DNA from: Myxococcales bacterium
GTDB taxonomy: Bacteria; Myxococcota; Kuafuiibacteriia; Kuafuiibacteriales; Kuafuiibacteriaceae
Direction of reading: 5' to 3'
Assembly (NCBI GenBank): GCA_019634385.1
Contig: JAHQVK010000072.1
Coordinates: 1 to 34,971, forward strand
DNA length: 34,971 nucleotides
This document shows positions 16,901 through 26,562 of this stretch, piece by piece. Made by a program: the position numbers and the translations under genes. The notes under the pieces were generated by a model. That model did no database searches. It had not been told where the DNA came from and worked only from the letters and a program-made list of their open reading frames with translations. Numbering within the stretch: position 1 is the first letter of the stretch; the number at the start of each line of letters is the position of its first letter.

Positions 16901-19900
16901 GACCATAAAGGCATCTGCATCGAGCATGGCATCCAGACGAGCCTCCTCGGCTTCTTGGTCATATTCTAATGACTCATAGGTATTGATCAAACTATGCCAT
17001 AGCTTTTCTCTCTTCTCAGGAACAACTTCAATATCTAACCATTTCCGTAGAAGACCAGCCCGCTCGAGGGTTGGTACATCAACAGCCAAAATTTCTTCTT
17101 CGAGCCCTAGGTCATCACCACCCAATAACCGTACACGCCGGATGATCTCTACCGCTGCCTTGGTCTGACCTACAGATGCACAAGCGAGTGCGGCTTTAGC
17201 CCATATATCCGCTGCCCGAACGGGATCAACCGCCTCTAAACATCGAGCGGCTAAACTCCAAGCCTGGTGCTCATCCTCTGTCTTTCCTAATGTACCAAGC
17301 CACTGTGCTTGAAGCGAATATACTTGAGGCAAGTGCACATCATCAAGATTCTCCGCTAACTCTTCGATCTGCGCCTCGACATATGCGTTCTTTCCTAGCG
17401 CAATGCCGGATCGAACTCGAGTCATTTCCAGACATGGATCTAGGAATAGATTGCTTTCTAATGGTGCCTCTGCGGCGGAACGTAGAACAACTTCATGTGC
17501 ACCTATCTTATCCGCTAATGCAACAATAGTGGGAATCAGTTCGTTGATGGCCAACATTTCGGCGTCTTCGATACACGCCAAAGCAGAGGATTCATCAGTT
17601 AAGATAGACTCATATACTGCAGCAGCTATCAACAATCGTTGACCATAAACCAGCTTTGGCAGGGTCTCACTCGACATTTGTAGCCATTGCGTGGCTAGCT
17701 TGAATTTCCCTTGCCCCACATAAGATTTTATCAATTTCTCAAATAACAACTCCGCGTCTGGTGTCCTATCCAACTCTAACTCTAACAGCCGAAGAAACTC
17801 ATTATTTTTCCCCAGGCTTTCAAGAGCTTCCACTTTCAGGCGTATCAAATGTACCCGACAATCTGGATCCAGTTCCAAGAGTCTATCTATACGGAAAAGG
17901 CAAGCCTCGTACCATCCTAGTGTATATTCAAGTTCCGCTGCAGCATAACCGACCTCCACTTTGGACTCATTTCCATATGATTCACCATACAAAGCGATCG
18001 CTGTTGGTAAATCGTGGAGGTGAGTAGCTAGCCTTTCAGCGCGCAAGGCTGCCCACTTAGCACAACCCTGGGAATCACTGGCTTCTACTCGCTGGCGCTC
18101 CAACCAAGCGTCCAGAGCCAACCAATGGCCATGCTTTTCATATATATCAATGACCGCCTCCCGAAGACTGTCATCACCCTCAGCCCTATAGGCCCGCTCA
18201 AGAACCGCTACCGCTCGCTCTGGGGTCGCAAACGCCTCTTCCGCCACCCGAGCGGCTTCAAGCCACAACTCAACCGCTGCTGCGCTTTGATTGGCTTCTT
18301 CTGCGGCATCTTCCAGGACACTCAGGAGATGCCGTTTATCTCCTACCTCGCGAACCAGTCGCAGAAGCGCAGTCCTTGCCTGCTCACTACTCCCATCTCC
18401 ATGACCCCTTAGGATGACTTGGGTCCAGGCCTGTTGGGCCCGGAAACTTTCCCCTTGTGCCTCTGCCCGCCGAGCCGCTTCGATTCGAAGGCTGGTAGCC
18501 GCCTCTCCGTCTGCCAGCTGGTTCGCCCAGTCAAGCAAACGAGCGCCATCCACATAAAGCTCCCGTGAGAGGGCCACTAGTATAAGAGGGCTACTCGAGC
18601 TCGGCGACTGGTCTAAGCCCTCTTGGATAACATCCAGAGCATCTTCCCGCTGCCCCAACCTCAACAAGCAGCGAGCCAGTTCCGCGCGGGAACAATTTGC
18701 TAACTCAAGATTGTCACTATCAACGCCCACCTGGTAAATATTTTGCCTGAGAGCAATATCGGGAATGCTCTGTAGAACTCTCTGGATAGTCTCAAAGCGC
18801 CCCACCTGGGGATCAAGCTGCAGAGAGGCGGTTAGGCATCGGCTCACCCGCTGCCAATCAAGAACGCTAGATGCTACTTCCGCCGCCTTTTGAAAACGAT
18901 CTGCCTGTACTATCTGGGAGCTAGAATCGTCATGGATAGCATAAGCTTCAAGGCGTTCCGCTAATAGCTCTGGCTCTCCTTGGCGTTCAGCCAATCGAAC
19001 CATCTGCTCATATACCTTCGGATGAGCCGGGGCCACCATCCGCGCCGACTCAGCAGCAGCTTCGGCCCCCAAAATATCATTGGTCCAAACCCGGAGCTCC
19101 GACAATGCCAGCCAGTCAGAAACAGCGTTGGTATGTGAGGCCACCAGTGCCGCATGAGATTCAGCGAGCGACCACTCGCCCGCGCGATCCCAATGCTCAC
19201 GCAGGCGAGCATTGATCCAACATCGCTCGTCAGCGTTTGCAGTCAAATCCATTGCTGATTGAAGAAGCTCTGCAATCTCTTGAGGAGATTCGTGGACAAC
19301 TTCTTTAAGTGAGGCGAGGATGACAAACTGAGCTGATGTGGGACTGAAATTTACTAAATTGCGCTTTTCACTATCATGACCTAACTGTTCAATATCAAGG
19401 ATAAGCTCGTATGCACCTATCAGCAGCAAGAGGGTATCTCTATCTAAATGCTCAATAGTATCGTATGGTAAGTTGAATTGCTCAAGAAGGAGCATCGCAG
19501 CTCGTTGACGAGCCCAGTAAGGCATATTTTTTTGGGTAATCAATGAGCCCAGAATCTCTTGGGCTTCAGCCACCCCTTCATTCTCATGTATTTCTGCTAA
19601 CTGAAGTCCTACGATAGCTTGCTTTTCCGGGTCCCTTATTTCGTTCCAAGCATCTTCCAACGCATCCAAATACCCCTCAACATCGGAACTTTGCCGCAAA
19701 AAATCTACCACAGCCATCCGCACCCGGTCACTACCCTCACGGTTACCCAGCTGATCCCAAGTAAAGCGTGCCGATAGCAGTTCATCCCGGCGACGATTAT
19801 GATCCTCTTGTGGGGAAAGATTGGGGTCGGACCATTTGGCAGCATGCTCGTTGGCCAGCGCCCGTTCTTGGGGATACATATTGGCTTGCGCCGCCCAAAG

Positions 19901-22900
19901 AGTATCTAAAGCTTCACTGACCTTCCCCGTAGCCACTGCCGCCTCAAATTGGTCAATGAGAGCTTCGAATCCGATGATCTCGATGATGCGCAATGTCTGT
20001 TGCTGATCCCAAAGCAGTTGACCAAGTTCGCGCACAACACCATCGTGGTGGGGGTCAGCACGGAATGCCTCCTCTAAGATTTCTGCCTTTTGTTTTCCTT
20101 CAGAGCTATCTATAAGCTTCGCAAGCTCTAGCAAAGCTTCAGCCTTGTCTACCGATATACTACTATCTGCTAGCGCCCGCAGCGCAGAGCGAGCACGATG
20201 AACATCTAGTTCGCCAACAGCCTGTTCCGCTGCCTGGGTCAATCTGTGGATATCGATCTCGGCGAGAGTGTCATACCGACCGAGTTCAACCAACATATCC
20301 GCCAGACTATCTCGAGCTTCCGGGAGCTGCGGATCCAAGGTGATTGCAGCACGATAAGCACGCTCCGCATCCTCCAGTTGTTCTTGTGAACGGTACCGCA
20401 GCCCCACCAACATCCATAGTTTTGCGATCTCCGCTGAAGGCTTATCACTACCGCTTTGCCATTGTCGGGCTAAGACCTCACCTGCGGTCGGGAAGGCGGG
20501 ATGGTCACCATGTCGATCAACCCACTGCTCAAGATCATTGATACCAAGCTGCTGAACAAACCGGTCAAAGTCTTTCAGCTCAACCAATTGATCAATCAGG
20601 CGTGTCTTTAACTCGTTTCGTTCACGGTCAGACTCATGAGCTAATATCACCGCCTCAAGTTCAGCAGCGGTTTCCCCTGATGCCCGCCAACTATCTGCAA
20701 GTCTCAATAAAGCATCAGCACGCTGCCCACCAATACTTAGAGAGGCCCACATCCTAAGCAAGCGACGCTCTAGCTCTGGGCGGTCTTGCTCTCGTGCCTT
20801 GTCCGCATAAACACGTAAGCGGTCAGCCCCGAGAATTTTTCCCAGTTGCTCATACTTTTCCTGAGAGAGCCATAAGTCTTCCAGCGCACCGTCGACCCTC
20901 GTGTCAGGTTTTATTGCCCGTGCCTCGAGAAGCAAGGTCTCTATCTCTTCTTGAGATTCATCTCCGCCAACCTCCATCCATGCGCGCAGAGCCGCCGAAA
21001 GCTGTAGTCTTCGTTCTAGTCCATCCTCATCCGAACGAGCATGCAGCACCGCCTGACGCAACCATTGGACATAGCTGGCAAGGTCTCCACGGCTATGAGC
21101 TTGCTCGGCCAGATACATGAGCGCAACCTGCGCTTCAGGAGATGGCGCCCCAGCCGCATATACCAACGCCTGATGCTGTAGGTCACTCCGATCCACAAAC
21201 CCCCACCTACCAGCGAGTTGGAGCCAAAACCGTCCCCGATTGTCGTCTAGAAGGGGCGCTAGCGCCCTCGCTGCCGCTATGGCTTCGTCAGCCCGAGCGG
21301 AATGCTGAACCAACTCATCAACAACTTGGGCAAGAGCATCAGCACCAAGCGCTGCTCCAAGCTCCTGAAAGCGCCCTTGCTGAACCAAAAACGTGCGTAG
21401 AACTGATCGGACCTTCGGGTGGGTCGGATCAGTTGCTTGGGCCAGATTTAACGCAACCTCCACGTCCTCTACCTCACCCAGACCAAGGCGATACTCTGCC
21501 ACCGAAGCCAAAGCTCCAGCGCGGTCAGTGGGGTCCACAGATAAGCCGGCCCTAGCTTCCTCAGCCTCCGCAGCACCCAACAAATCCGAGTTATTTGAGC
21601 GGAGTTGAGCAAGTATTTGCCATGCTTGGCCAGCAAATGGGATAGCCCCAGTCGCCGCAACTTTCTCCAGGAGTTCAACCGCGAGAGTAGAGGCTGAGTC
21701 CTCGGCTAGTAGTCCACGAGCAACCACTAGCATAACCTCCGCGCGCCGAGCACCGGATGGAAGATGAGGCCACAACACTTTCCCCGCCGGATATTTTTCG
21801 TCGTCGGGCAAACTTATCCAAGCTTGTTCAAGCGTTTCCACCCCGATATAATGGATAAGTTCTTGATACTTTCGCGTGGCCAAGAACCTTCTTAGTAGCG
21901 AGGCCCTCGCCAAGGAGTCTGCGGGTCGGTGCTCAAGAACCTCCAACCACGCCCTTTGCGCTCGTAATGAGTCTAAGGGTTCGCCATCCAACAACGCCGC
22001 TCGGCGCGAAATCAGATCTGCTCGAAGCTCCGGAGATTGAACAACGGACTGTAGACGAAGAAGGAATTGTTCTTCAGCAGCGGCATCCTTACAGTTCCGG
22101 GAGAGCTCGACCCCCCATTCCAGAAAGCTCTTTTCCGGAGCGGGCTCTCCGTCCAAAACCGCTCGTAACGCCAATCGTCGAGGCCCCTCAGGAGCCTCGA
22201 GGACTTCGCTGAGCTCGGTGAGGGCACTCATCGGATTATCAAAAGCATCTTGTAGTATTCGAGCTCGACGCAGTCGGCAGCACAAACGCTCAGCTGGGCT
22301 TGAAGTTCGAACCGCTAGTTGCCCCAGCAGACTGAGAGCCTCTTCATCACGACCATCGAGTTCTTGAATGGCCTCAATCGCAAGACATAGGGCTTCAGTC
22401 TCTAGGGGGTTCGCGGCGAGAGCTCGACGCCCGAGGTCTACAGCCCGAGAAAAACCAGTATTCGGATCTATCGCGGAGCGCTTCACCGACTGGAGCGCGA
22501 CCCTACACGCTTCAACCCACAAACTCGCTGCCTCCGCGGCATCCTCAGCGTGGCTTCCCTCATCTTCAAGGGTATCTATCAGGGCTATAGCTGGACCTAT
22601 GCGCCGCAGCAGCTCCAAATGTAAAGCCCGCGCCGCGCTATGACGGGGATCGCATCTAAGAGCCGAACGAACCCTCAACAATGCAGATTCAGGGTCGTCC
22701 AACTGCTCCACAAGTATTGTGGCCGCTCGCATCCAAAGCTCCGCCGCCGCTGTACCCTGAGCGACTCGAGCACGGCGCTCCAGTGGCGGAAGCCGATCTC
22801 TGATCCGTCCAGAACTAGCGCGTGCGATATCGAGACGCTCTTCTATCGAATACGCTTGAGTTCTGTCCTCCTCGCATAGTTCATCTAGCGCTGCCTCCAA

Positions 22901-25900
22901 CACGGAAATCGAGTCGTCAAGATTGCCTATCGATGTCTTCAGCGCCGCCAACTCCTCCAAGGCCTCAACCCGAATGGCACCCTTGGTGAGGCGAGTCCGA
23001 GCTTCACAAAATTTTATTTGTTGCGTGATATCTTCAACAAACTTGGCTTGCTTTTCAAGACGTTCCAAACTTGCGAGTACTTGGACTGAGCCTCGTTGGA
23101 GTAATAGTGCGTGCTCGACAACCGCCTCGTCATGGTGAAGGGCCAAGCCCGAGGCCTCACTCGCCCAGAAAGCCTCAGCCGCAAGACTGTGAAGCTCTAG
23201 GGCATATTCAGTTTTTGACAACCTTTCAGCGCGCAGGGCGGCTCGACGGTAAGCATCTGCTGCTCGGCTAAGGTCACCGACATCAGCTGCAAGCTCAGCC
23301 ATGCGGGTGGCCAGTTGAATTTCATCTGGAAACGTTTCCGTCGCCTGAAGAGCCGCTTCGAACGCTTCCTCGATGAAGCCGGATAGCTTCAGGGTAGCGA
23401 TGACCTCTAACCAAACCGGAACCGCATTGCTGGCAGTTTCAAGCCGGATTGCCCGCCTTCTCAGAATTCGGGCCAGGTACGTAGTATTTCCATCCTCCCG
23501 CGCTATCCTTTCGAGGATCTCTAAACTTTGTCCCCGGTAACTATCCAACACTGATGAAGCACCCAAAAACTCGAGCACTTCTTCACAGACCACTTTAGCT
23601 TCTTCGCATCGTCCCATCAGCCCCAAGCGGTCAGCAGTTGAAACCAACCAGCCTGCCCGTTCGACAATTGGTAATTCAGACTCACGACCTAATTTGAGTT
23701 GAAAATTTATCAGCTCATCAAATTCCTCGTGAAGCTCTAGCTCTCGGGCTAACTGCTGAGCCAACTGACGACCGACCGGCGAAGCTAGTTGCGTCAGGGA
23801 AAGCGCGTTACGAAGACAATTGAGCACCTCGTCGGAGTCGTTGGTCGCTTCAGCTATTTTTAGCAAATCGACCCAAATCGGTAGACAAACTTCTGCCTCT
23901 TGCCCCTCAGCCCGCTTGAGTCGAACCATCGCTCGAGAACGAGCCTCATCATATCTACCCATGCGCAAAGCTAAAGCAGTTGCTAATGACCAAGTAATAG
24001 CTGCATTATCACCAACATCTATAGCTTCAACCACCGCATTATAAGCCTCGATATCTTCACCCTGTGTAGCAAGTATTCGTCCCCGCTCTGCCTGATACAT
24101 TCCACGAGTCAGACCGTCACTGGCTTCAGCCAACCGCCTTAGCGTTTCAGCCAATCGCGATTGGTCATCTCTGGTTCGATGAATATCAGCGAGTAACTCC
24201 AAAATCTCAACATCAAGCGGAGCAGTTGTGAGGGCGTCCTCCAGGGTTCGTACCGCAGCCATTGGCCTTCCGCTCGCTCTCCAAGATCGAGCGAGTAGCT
24301 TAAGTAGCTCTACTTTTTCAGAAGAACGGAGGTCGAGACGAAGTCGCTTTTGAATCAATCCGATGAGGGATTCTGGGTCAGAATCCGTGCTTGCGATAAA
24401 GATCGCTCCATCTAGCAGTTCAATGGATTTTGGATGCAACTCGGTTACTTCACAAAAGTCATTCCAGGCATCAGGCCATCGCCGACTATTTTCCGGAAGC
24501 CGTTCCCATACATCCATCCATATCGTCACTGCTTCACCCATCAGACCGGCATCAGCCGCTCGGCTCGCCATTTTCCGGAGGGTATCTAAGGAGCAAGTAC
24601 TGGTCTTCGCAAGACGCAAGAAACTTTCAAACTCTTCCTTGGATGGTGCAACCTTGGACCAAAGACGCTCTGCATGCCTAATCCCTAGTTCCGCCGCACC
24701 AAGAAACTCACAGGCAGCAATGGCCGCTCGATGAAGGGACTCAACATCTGGAGTCCAAGGGGTGCTGGTTGCTTCCAACCAGTCAGATGCATGCTCGAGA
24801 GCACAATGTAGAAGATCTTCGTTCTCTGCCTGTATTGCAATATTAAGTGCTAGGACTATCAGAGTTATCGTTGGGGTCGATGAAGGAATTGAAAAGGCCT
24901 TTTCGACTACAGGAACAGCGGCTGCTGCATATCCATAATCCAGTTTAATACGCGCTAAGGTTTCCAGTGCTAAGCTTCGGTCTGCAATGGCAGTATCCGG
25001 CCGGTTTGCGAGCTCTTGAAGGTCTAGACATGCGGTCAGAACATCACCGCGCTGAGCCTTTATGGAGGCAAGCATAGTGACCACCTCCATGGACTTTGGA
25101 GTATGAAGACGAGCTCGATCTAACTCTCTCTGTGCACCAACCAATTCGCCACTATCGACCAACAACCGGGCGGCCTGTAAATGTACTCGGCCTTTGGCTT
25201 CAGAAGAACTCGAAACCATTGCCAGTCGTCGTAAGGCTCTTACTGCTGCATCTAACCGGCGCATAGGCACCAGTGCTTCCGCGAGAGCCTTAAGTGTCCT
25301 AGGCTCGTTCGGAGACCACGCAACTGCGTCTTCAAGAAATCTAACGCGCAACTCACCTTCGAGATAAGGAGCTGCAAATAGCAGAATGAGACTGGGACGA
25401 ATACGTTCTCCCTCCGCTCTTAGTGCCGCGGCATACTGCTCTACCGCTTGAGCAATTTCCACTGCAGGTGTTTTGCGTTGAAGCACCAAAGTATAGATCG
25501 TGCTCAACGCAGATTCGTCAGAAGGTGCTATTGTGAGGGTGCGTAATGCGAGCGACCAAGTTTCATCAACCACTTCTGAGAGAAATGGTCCGGCCCAAAG
25601 GACACGATCTCTGATGGCCTTTGCCTGAAAGTCGGCTTGAAGTCGTCCAACGTCCTGACCGTAACTGGTTTTAGGATCTGGCAAAGCCTCATCAAAGCCA
25701 TACGCTTCAAGGTGCTCCCGCAATCCCGCCAGTCGATGCATCACCTCCGGCTCCACACTCAGCGGCTGGTCTGAACTTATAGATAGTACCAGGACCGCGC
25801 TCTTGGTGATGGAGGTGTGTAAATAGAGGCCACTGATACTGGGGATCTTCCATCCATTCCGGGGAAATAAAGAGCGCAACAACCCAGCCAATGGGTCAAC

Positions 25901-26419
25901 AAGCACCGAATGCGGCGAACAACGGGCAATCCCACCAAAGGCATAGCTCAATCCGCGCTCAAGCGCAGATAATACATCCTCATCAAGAGTAGACACCGCT
26001 CCCATTCGAGTAGGTACGCCAAGATGGACAAGTAGGGTACGCTCATCACCGCGACTGCCTAGCGGGCCGGGTATGAAAGATATTCGAGTTAGAAAAGTGG
26101 ATTTTGGTTGATGAGCTTCAACTACGAGATAATTGCCCTCTTTGGTACAATGTAGTTCTTGCACGTCCAAGAACGACGCGAGAAGTAACTCAAGATCGAT
26201 CGCTACCTCTAACTTTACCAAGTGAGTAGATAACGGTCGTAGTTCATCCAGTGTCGCTTCCGGTCCAGCCCCAGGCACAGAAAGCCGGAGACGGCGAATT
26301 GTGACCCCTTGGATCCCAGCTTGAACACGACCCTCCAGATGTAGTTCTTCAACATCGGATGTGATCGGCGTGAACCCTAACGTCGAATCGAGTACCGCGG
26401 AGGAGGTGCTCATGACCAT
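13922..26419 (-). CDS. Giant (4165-residue) cytosolic TPR-repeat protein
   Basis: One uninterrupted 12.5-kb frame encoding about 460 kDa. ATG 26419 and ATG 26413 are both possible starts; neither has a strong Shine-Dalgarno. There is no signal peptide and no membrane segment. Residues 1 to about 250 are a beta-rich N-terminal region of unknown fold. From about 270 to near 4000 the protein is almost entirely helix pairs of TPR type (for example LPEARDSLADMLVELGRYDT and DAERAYRAAITLDPQLPEAR), enough for roughly 100 repeats. Between about 1510 and 2150 a higher-order module recurs six times. The last ~45 residues are polar and Cys/Lys/Arg-containing. TPR solenoids bind proteins, so a scaffold role is the natural guess. 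It is followed at 26 bp by the membrane TPR gene and preceded at 143 bp by an acyl-CoA dehydrogenase. I recognise no named orthologue. Confidence 0.88.
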   Translation of the reverse strand: MVMSTSSAVLDSTLGFTPITSDVEELHLEGRVQAGIQGVTIRRLRLSVPGAGPEATLDELRPLSTHLVKLEVAIDLELLLASFLDVQELHCTKEGNYLVVEAHQPKSTFLTRISFIPGPLGSRGDERTLLVHLGVPTRMGAVSTLDEDVLSALERGLSYAFGGIARCSPHSVLVDPLAGLLRSLFPRNGWKIPSISGLYLHTSITKSAVLVLSISSDQPLSVEPEVMHRLAGLREHLEAYGFDEALPDPKTSYGQDVGRLQADFQAKAIRDRVLWAGPFLSEVVDETWSLALRTLTIAPSDESALSTIYTLVLQRKTPAVEIAQAVEQYAAALRAEGERIRPSLILLFAAPYLEGELRVRFLEDAVAWSPNEPRTLKALAEALVPMRRLDAAVRALRRLAMVSSSSEAKGRVHLQAARLLVDSGELVGAQRELDRARLHTPKSMEVVTMLASIKAQRGDVLTACLDLQELANRPDTAIADRSLALETLARIKLDYGYAAAAVPVVEKAFSIPSSTPTITLIVLALNIAIQAENEDLLHCALEHASDWLEATSTPWTPDVESLHRAAIAACEFLGAAELGIRHAERLWSKVAPSKEEFESFLRLAKTSTCSLDTLRKMASRAADAGLMGEAVTIWMDVWERLPENSRRWPDAWNDFCEVTELHPKSIELLDGAIFIASTDSDPESLIGLIQKRLRLDLRSSEKVELLKLLARSWRASGRPMAAVRTLEDALTTAPLDVEILELLADIHRTRDDQSRLAETLRRLAEASDGLTRGMYQAERGRILATQGEDIEAYNAVVEAIDVGDNAAITWSLATALALRMGRYDEARSRAMVRLKRAEGQEAEVCLPIWVDLLKIAEATNDSDEVLNCLRNALSLTQLASPVGRQLAQQLARELELHEEFDELINFQLKLGRESELPIVERAGWLVSTADRLGLMGRCEEAKVVCEEVLEFLGASSVLDSYRGQSLEILERIAREDGNTTYLARILRRRAIRLETASNAVPVWLEVIATLKLSGFIEEAFEAALQATETFPDEIQLATRMAELAADVGDLSRAADAYRRAALRAERLSKTEYALELHSLAAEAFWASEASGLALHHDEAVVEHALLLQRGSVQVLASLERLEKQAKFVEDITQQIKFCEARTRLTKGAIRVEALEELAALKTSIGNLDDSISVLEAALDELCEEDRTQAYSIEERLDIARASSGRIRDRLPPLERRARVAQGTAAAELWMRAATILVEQLDDPESALLRVRSALRCDPRHSAARALHLELLRRIGPAIALIDTLEDEGSHAEDAAEAASLWVEACRVALQSVKRSAIDPNTGFSRAVDLGRRALAANPLETEALCLAIEAIQELDGRDEEALSLLGQLAVRTSSPAERLCCRLRRARILQDAFDNPMSALTELSEVLEAPEGPRRLALRAVLDGEPAPEKSFLEWGVELSRNCKDAAAEEQFLLRLQSVVQSPELRADLISRRAALLDGEPLDSLRAQRAWLEVLEHRPADSLARASLLRRFLATRKYQELIHYIGVETLEQAWISLPDDEKYPAGKVLWPHLPSGARRAEVMLVVARGLLAEDSASTLAVELLEKVAATGAIPFAGQAWQILAQLRSNNSDLLGAAEAEEARAGLSVDPTDRAGALASVAEYRLGLGEVEDVEVALNLAQATDPTHPKVRSVLRTFLVQQGRFQELGAALGADALAQVVDELVQHSARADEAIAAARALAPLLDDNRGRFWLQLAGRWGFVDRSDLQHQALVYAAGAPSPEAQVALMYLAEQAHSRGDLASYVQWLRQAVLHARSDEDGLERRLQLSAALRAWMEVGGDESQEEIETLLLEARAIKPDTRVDGALEDLWLSQEKYEQLGKILGADRLRVYADKAREQDRPELERRLLRMWASLSIGGQRADALLRLADSWRASGETAAELEAVILAHESDRERNELKTRLIDQLVELKDFDRFVQQLGINDLEQWVDRHGDHPAFPTAGEVLARQWQSGSDKPSAEIAKLWMLVGLRYRSQEQLEDAERAYRAAITLDPQLPEARDSLADMLVELGRYDTLAEIDIHRLTQAAEQAVGELDVHRARSALRALADSSISVDKAEALLELAKLIDSSEGKQKAEILEEAFRADPHHDGVVRELGQLLWDQQQTLRIIEIIGFEALIDQFEAAVATGKVSEALDTLWAAQANMYPQERALANEHAAKWSDPNLSPQEDHNRRRDELLSARFTWDQLGNREGSDRVRMAVVDFLRQSSDVEGYLDALEDAWNEIRDPEKQAIVGLQLAEIHENEGVAEAQEILGSLITQKNMPYWARQRAAMLLLEQFNLPYDTIEHLDRDTLLLLIGAYELILDIEQLGHDSEKRNLVNFSPTSAQFVILASLKEVVHESPQEIAELLQSAMDLTANADERCWINARLREHWDRAGEWSLAESHAALVASHTNAVSDWLALSELRVWTNDILGAEAAAESARMVAPAHPKVYEQMVRLAERQGEPELLAERLEAYAIHDDSSSQIVQADRFQKAAEVASSVLDWQRVSRCLTASLQLDPQVGRFETIQRVLQSIPDIALRQNIYQVGVDSDNLELANCSRAELARCLLRLGQREDALDVIQEGLDQSPSSSSPLILVALSRELYVDGARLLDWANQLADGEAATSLRIEAARRAEAQGESFRAQQAWTQVILRGHGDGSSEQARTALLRLVREVGDKRHLLSVLEDAAEEANQSAAAVELWLEAARVAEEAFATPERAVAVLERAYRAEGDDSLREAVIDIYEKHGHWLALDAWLERQRVEASDSQGCAKWAALRAERLATHLHDLPTAIALYGESYGNESKVEVGYAAAELEYTLGWYEACLFRIDRLLELDPDCRVHLIRLKVEALESLGKNNEFLRLLELELDRTPDAELLFEKLIKSYVGQGKFKLATQWLQMSSETLPKLVYGQRLLIAAAVYESILTDESSALACIEDAEMLAINELIPTIVALADKIGAHEVVLRSAAEAPLESNLFLDPCLEMTRVRSGIALGKNAYVEAQIEELAENLDDVHLPQVYSLQAQWLGTLGKTEDEHQAWSLAARCLEAVDPVRAADIWAKAALACASVGQTKAAVEIIRRVRLLGGDDLGLEEEILAVDVPTLERAGLLRKWLDIEVVPEKREKLWHSLINTYESLEYDQEAEEARLDAMLDADAFMVASSVFHALEANERWEDLYALLQRKVLSETLDTNDETKTKLWLGRLALRLGWLEQGLEYLEGISSRDGSAFEILEVLEQLYEGLGQTDNLLATLDTMAVRAKSERVRRRTLVRAARIHAEQFAWAKALDTLEASVEPNTPVDLRAWAEHIHRWAFENEQPERAASGWVRLASTVDGAEAAAALARAANIRWRYLEERRSALATVKLALRHVPTDGGLSWMAAELLDELGDSVGSVQHAKAMSGLTSGLSQACWLLELARHEHTVGAWEAALDAGFEEQTVLEHLAAAHERVPLDGLQEMLEARSLKLPELYISTPAEEAQSTRVDMERSGRWKSLIVFESEEAAQTLDPRKRAKAWLRIAETYLRVDAPAADGDRQLAIERAVDADPLWPPAMSVALEAVMETKDERRGVELITRLEALQGGVWVAPRFELAAADWSSSIGTTIDWLNQALARDPGNRLVMEMLAECLIDRQSYSEAHAVLDKWLMKLDEVLEPDMESRYRRLRSRLAYVEGKFDEALSFLAPTDVCERVPILEAAGADVGTLSKALEECFDKDGEVRHLIKAAKLGVRLDQIEQKAFAIEAVPELDETLVAARISEGNGRNLLTWVRRLGVEYLLGVPDNVRWETARAAFDEEAWALVADILIPDARDSGFVEVFNDAPISLLVDGLCTDVSAERTLLERLLVWQPHHRGLLTRVARGEIGLAETKTIEDACRKLIDDDASNMEALRSLEKLGETSPSGAGARMVIRWYETGQALSIAINTAHIHRLVTETSGERLVVQRYPWAYNRLIPADHIAKVAWIRSNLGLLFEYEDLVLDWSRAFVDVLGGTRAWLTDDQELVLGLGLVQVGSIEEICFHLARLQVMASSSQKYSPERVGLMSCGSLGAAIKGLHRELGCSYVGCQLSTLEERLAFVRAQPLASEFVNLVLSPELALNADPSEPLMHFENTELLKGHEIGAVLVNGAESGNEGGCTQLDKNKPQDFPRADRRSSLI

Positions 26420-26562
26420 AGATGGCCATCACATGACCCTTGAGGTAGAGCAAGAAACTGGCGCTAACGATTGGAGATCTCCGGTGCGCACGAAGCCTAT
26501 GCGAGGTATATTCACGGGGGTTACGCAAAAGAGGGCAACGGACGGGAGTTTCGACTATGGCA

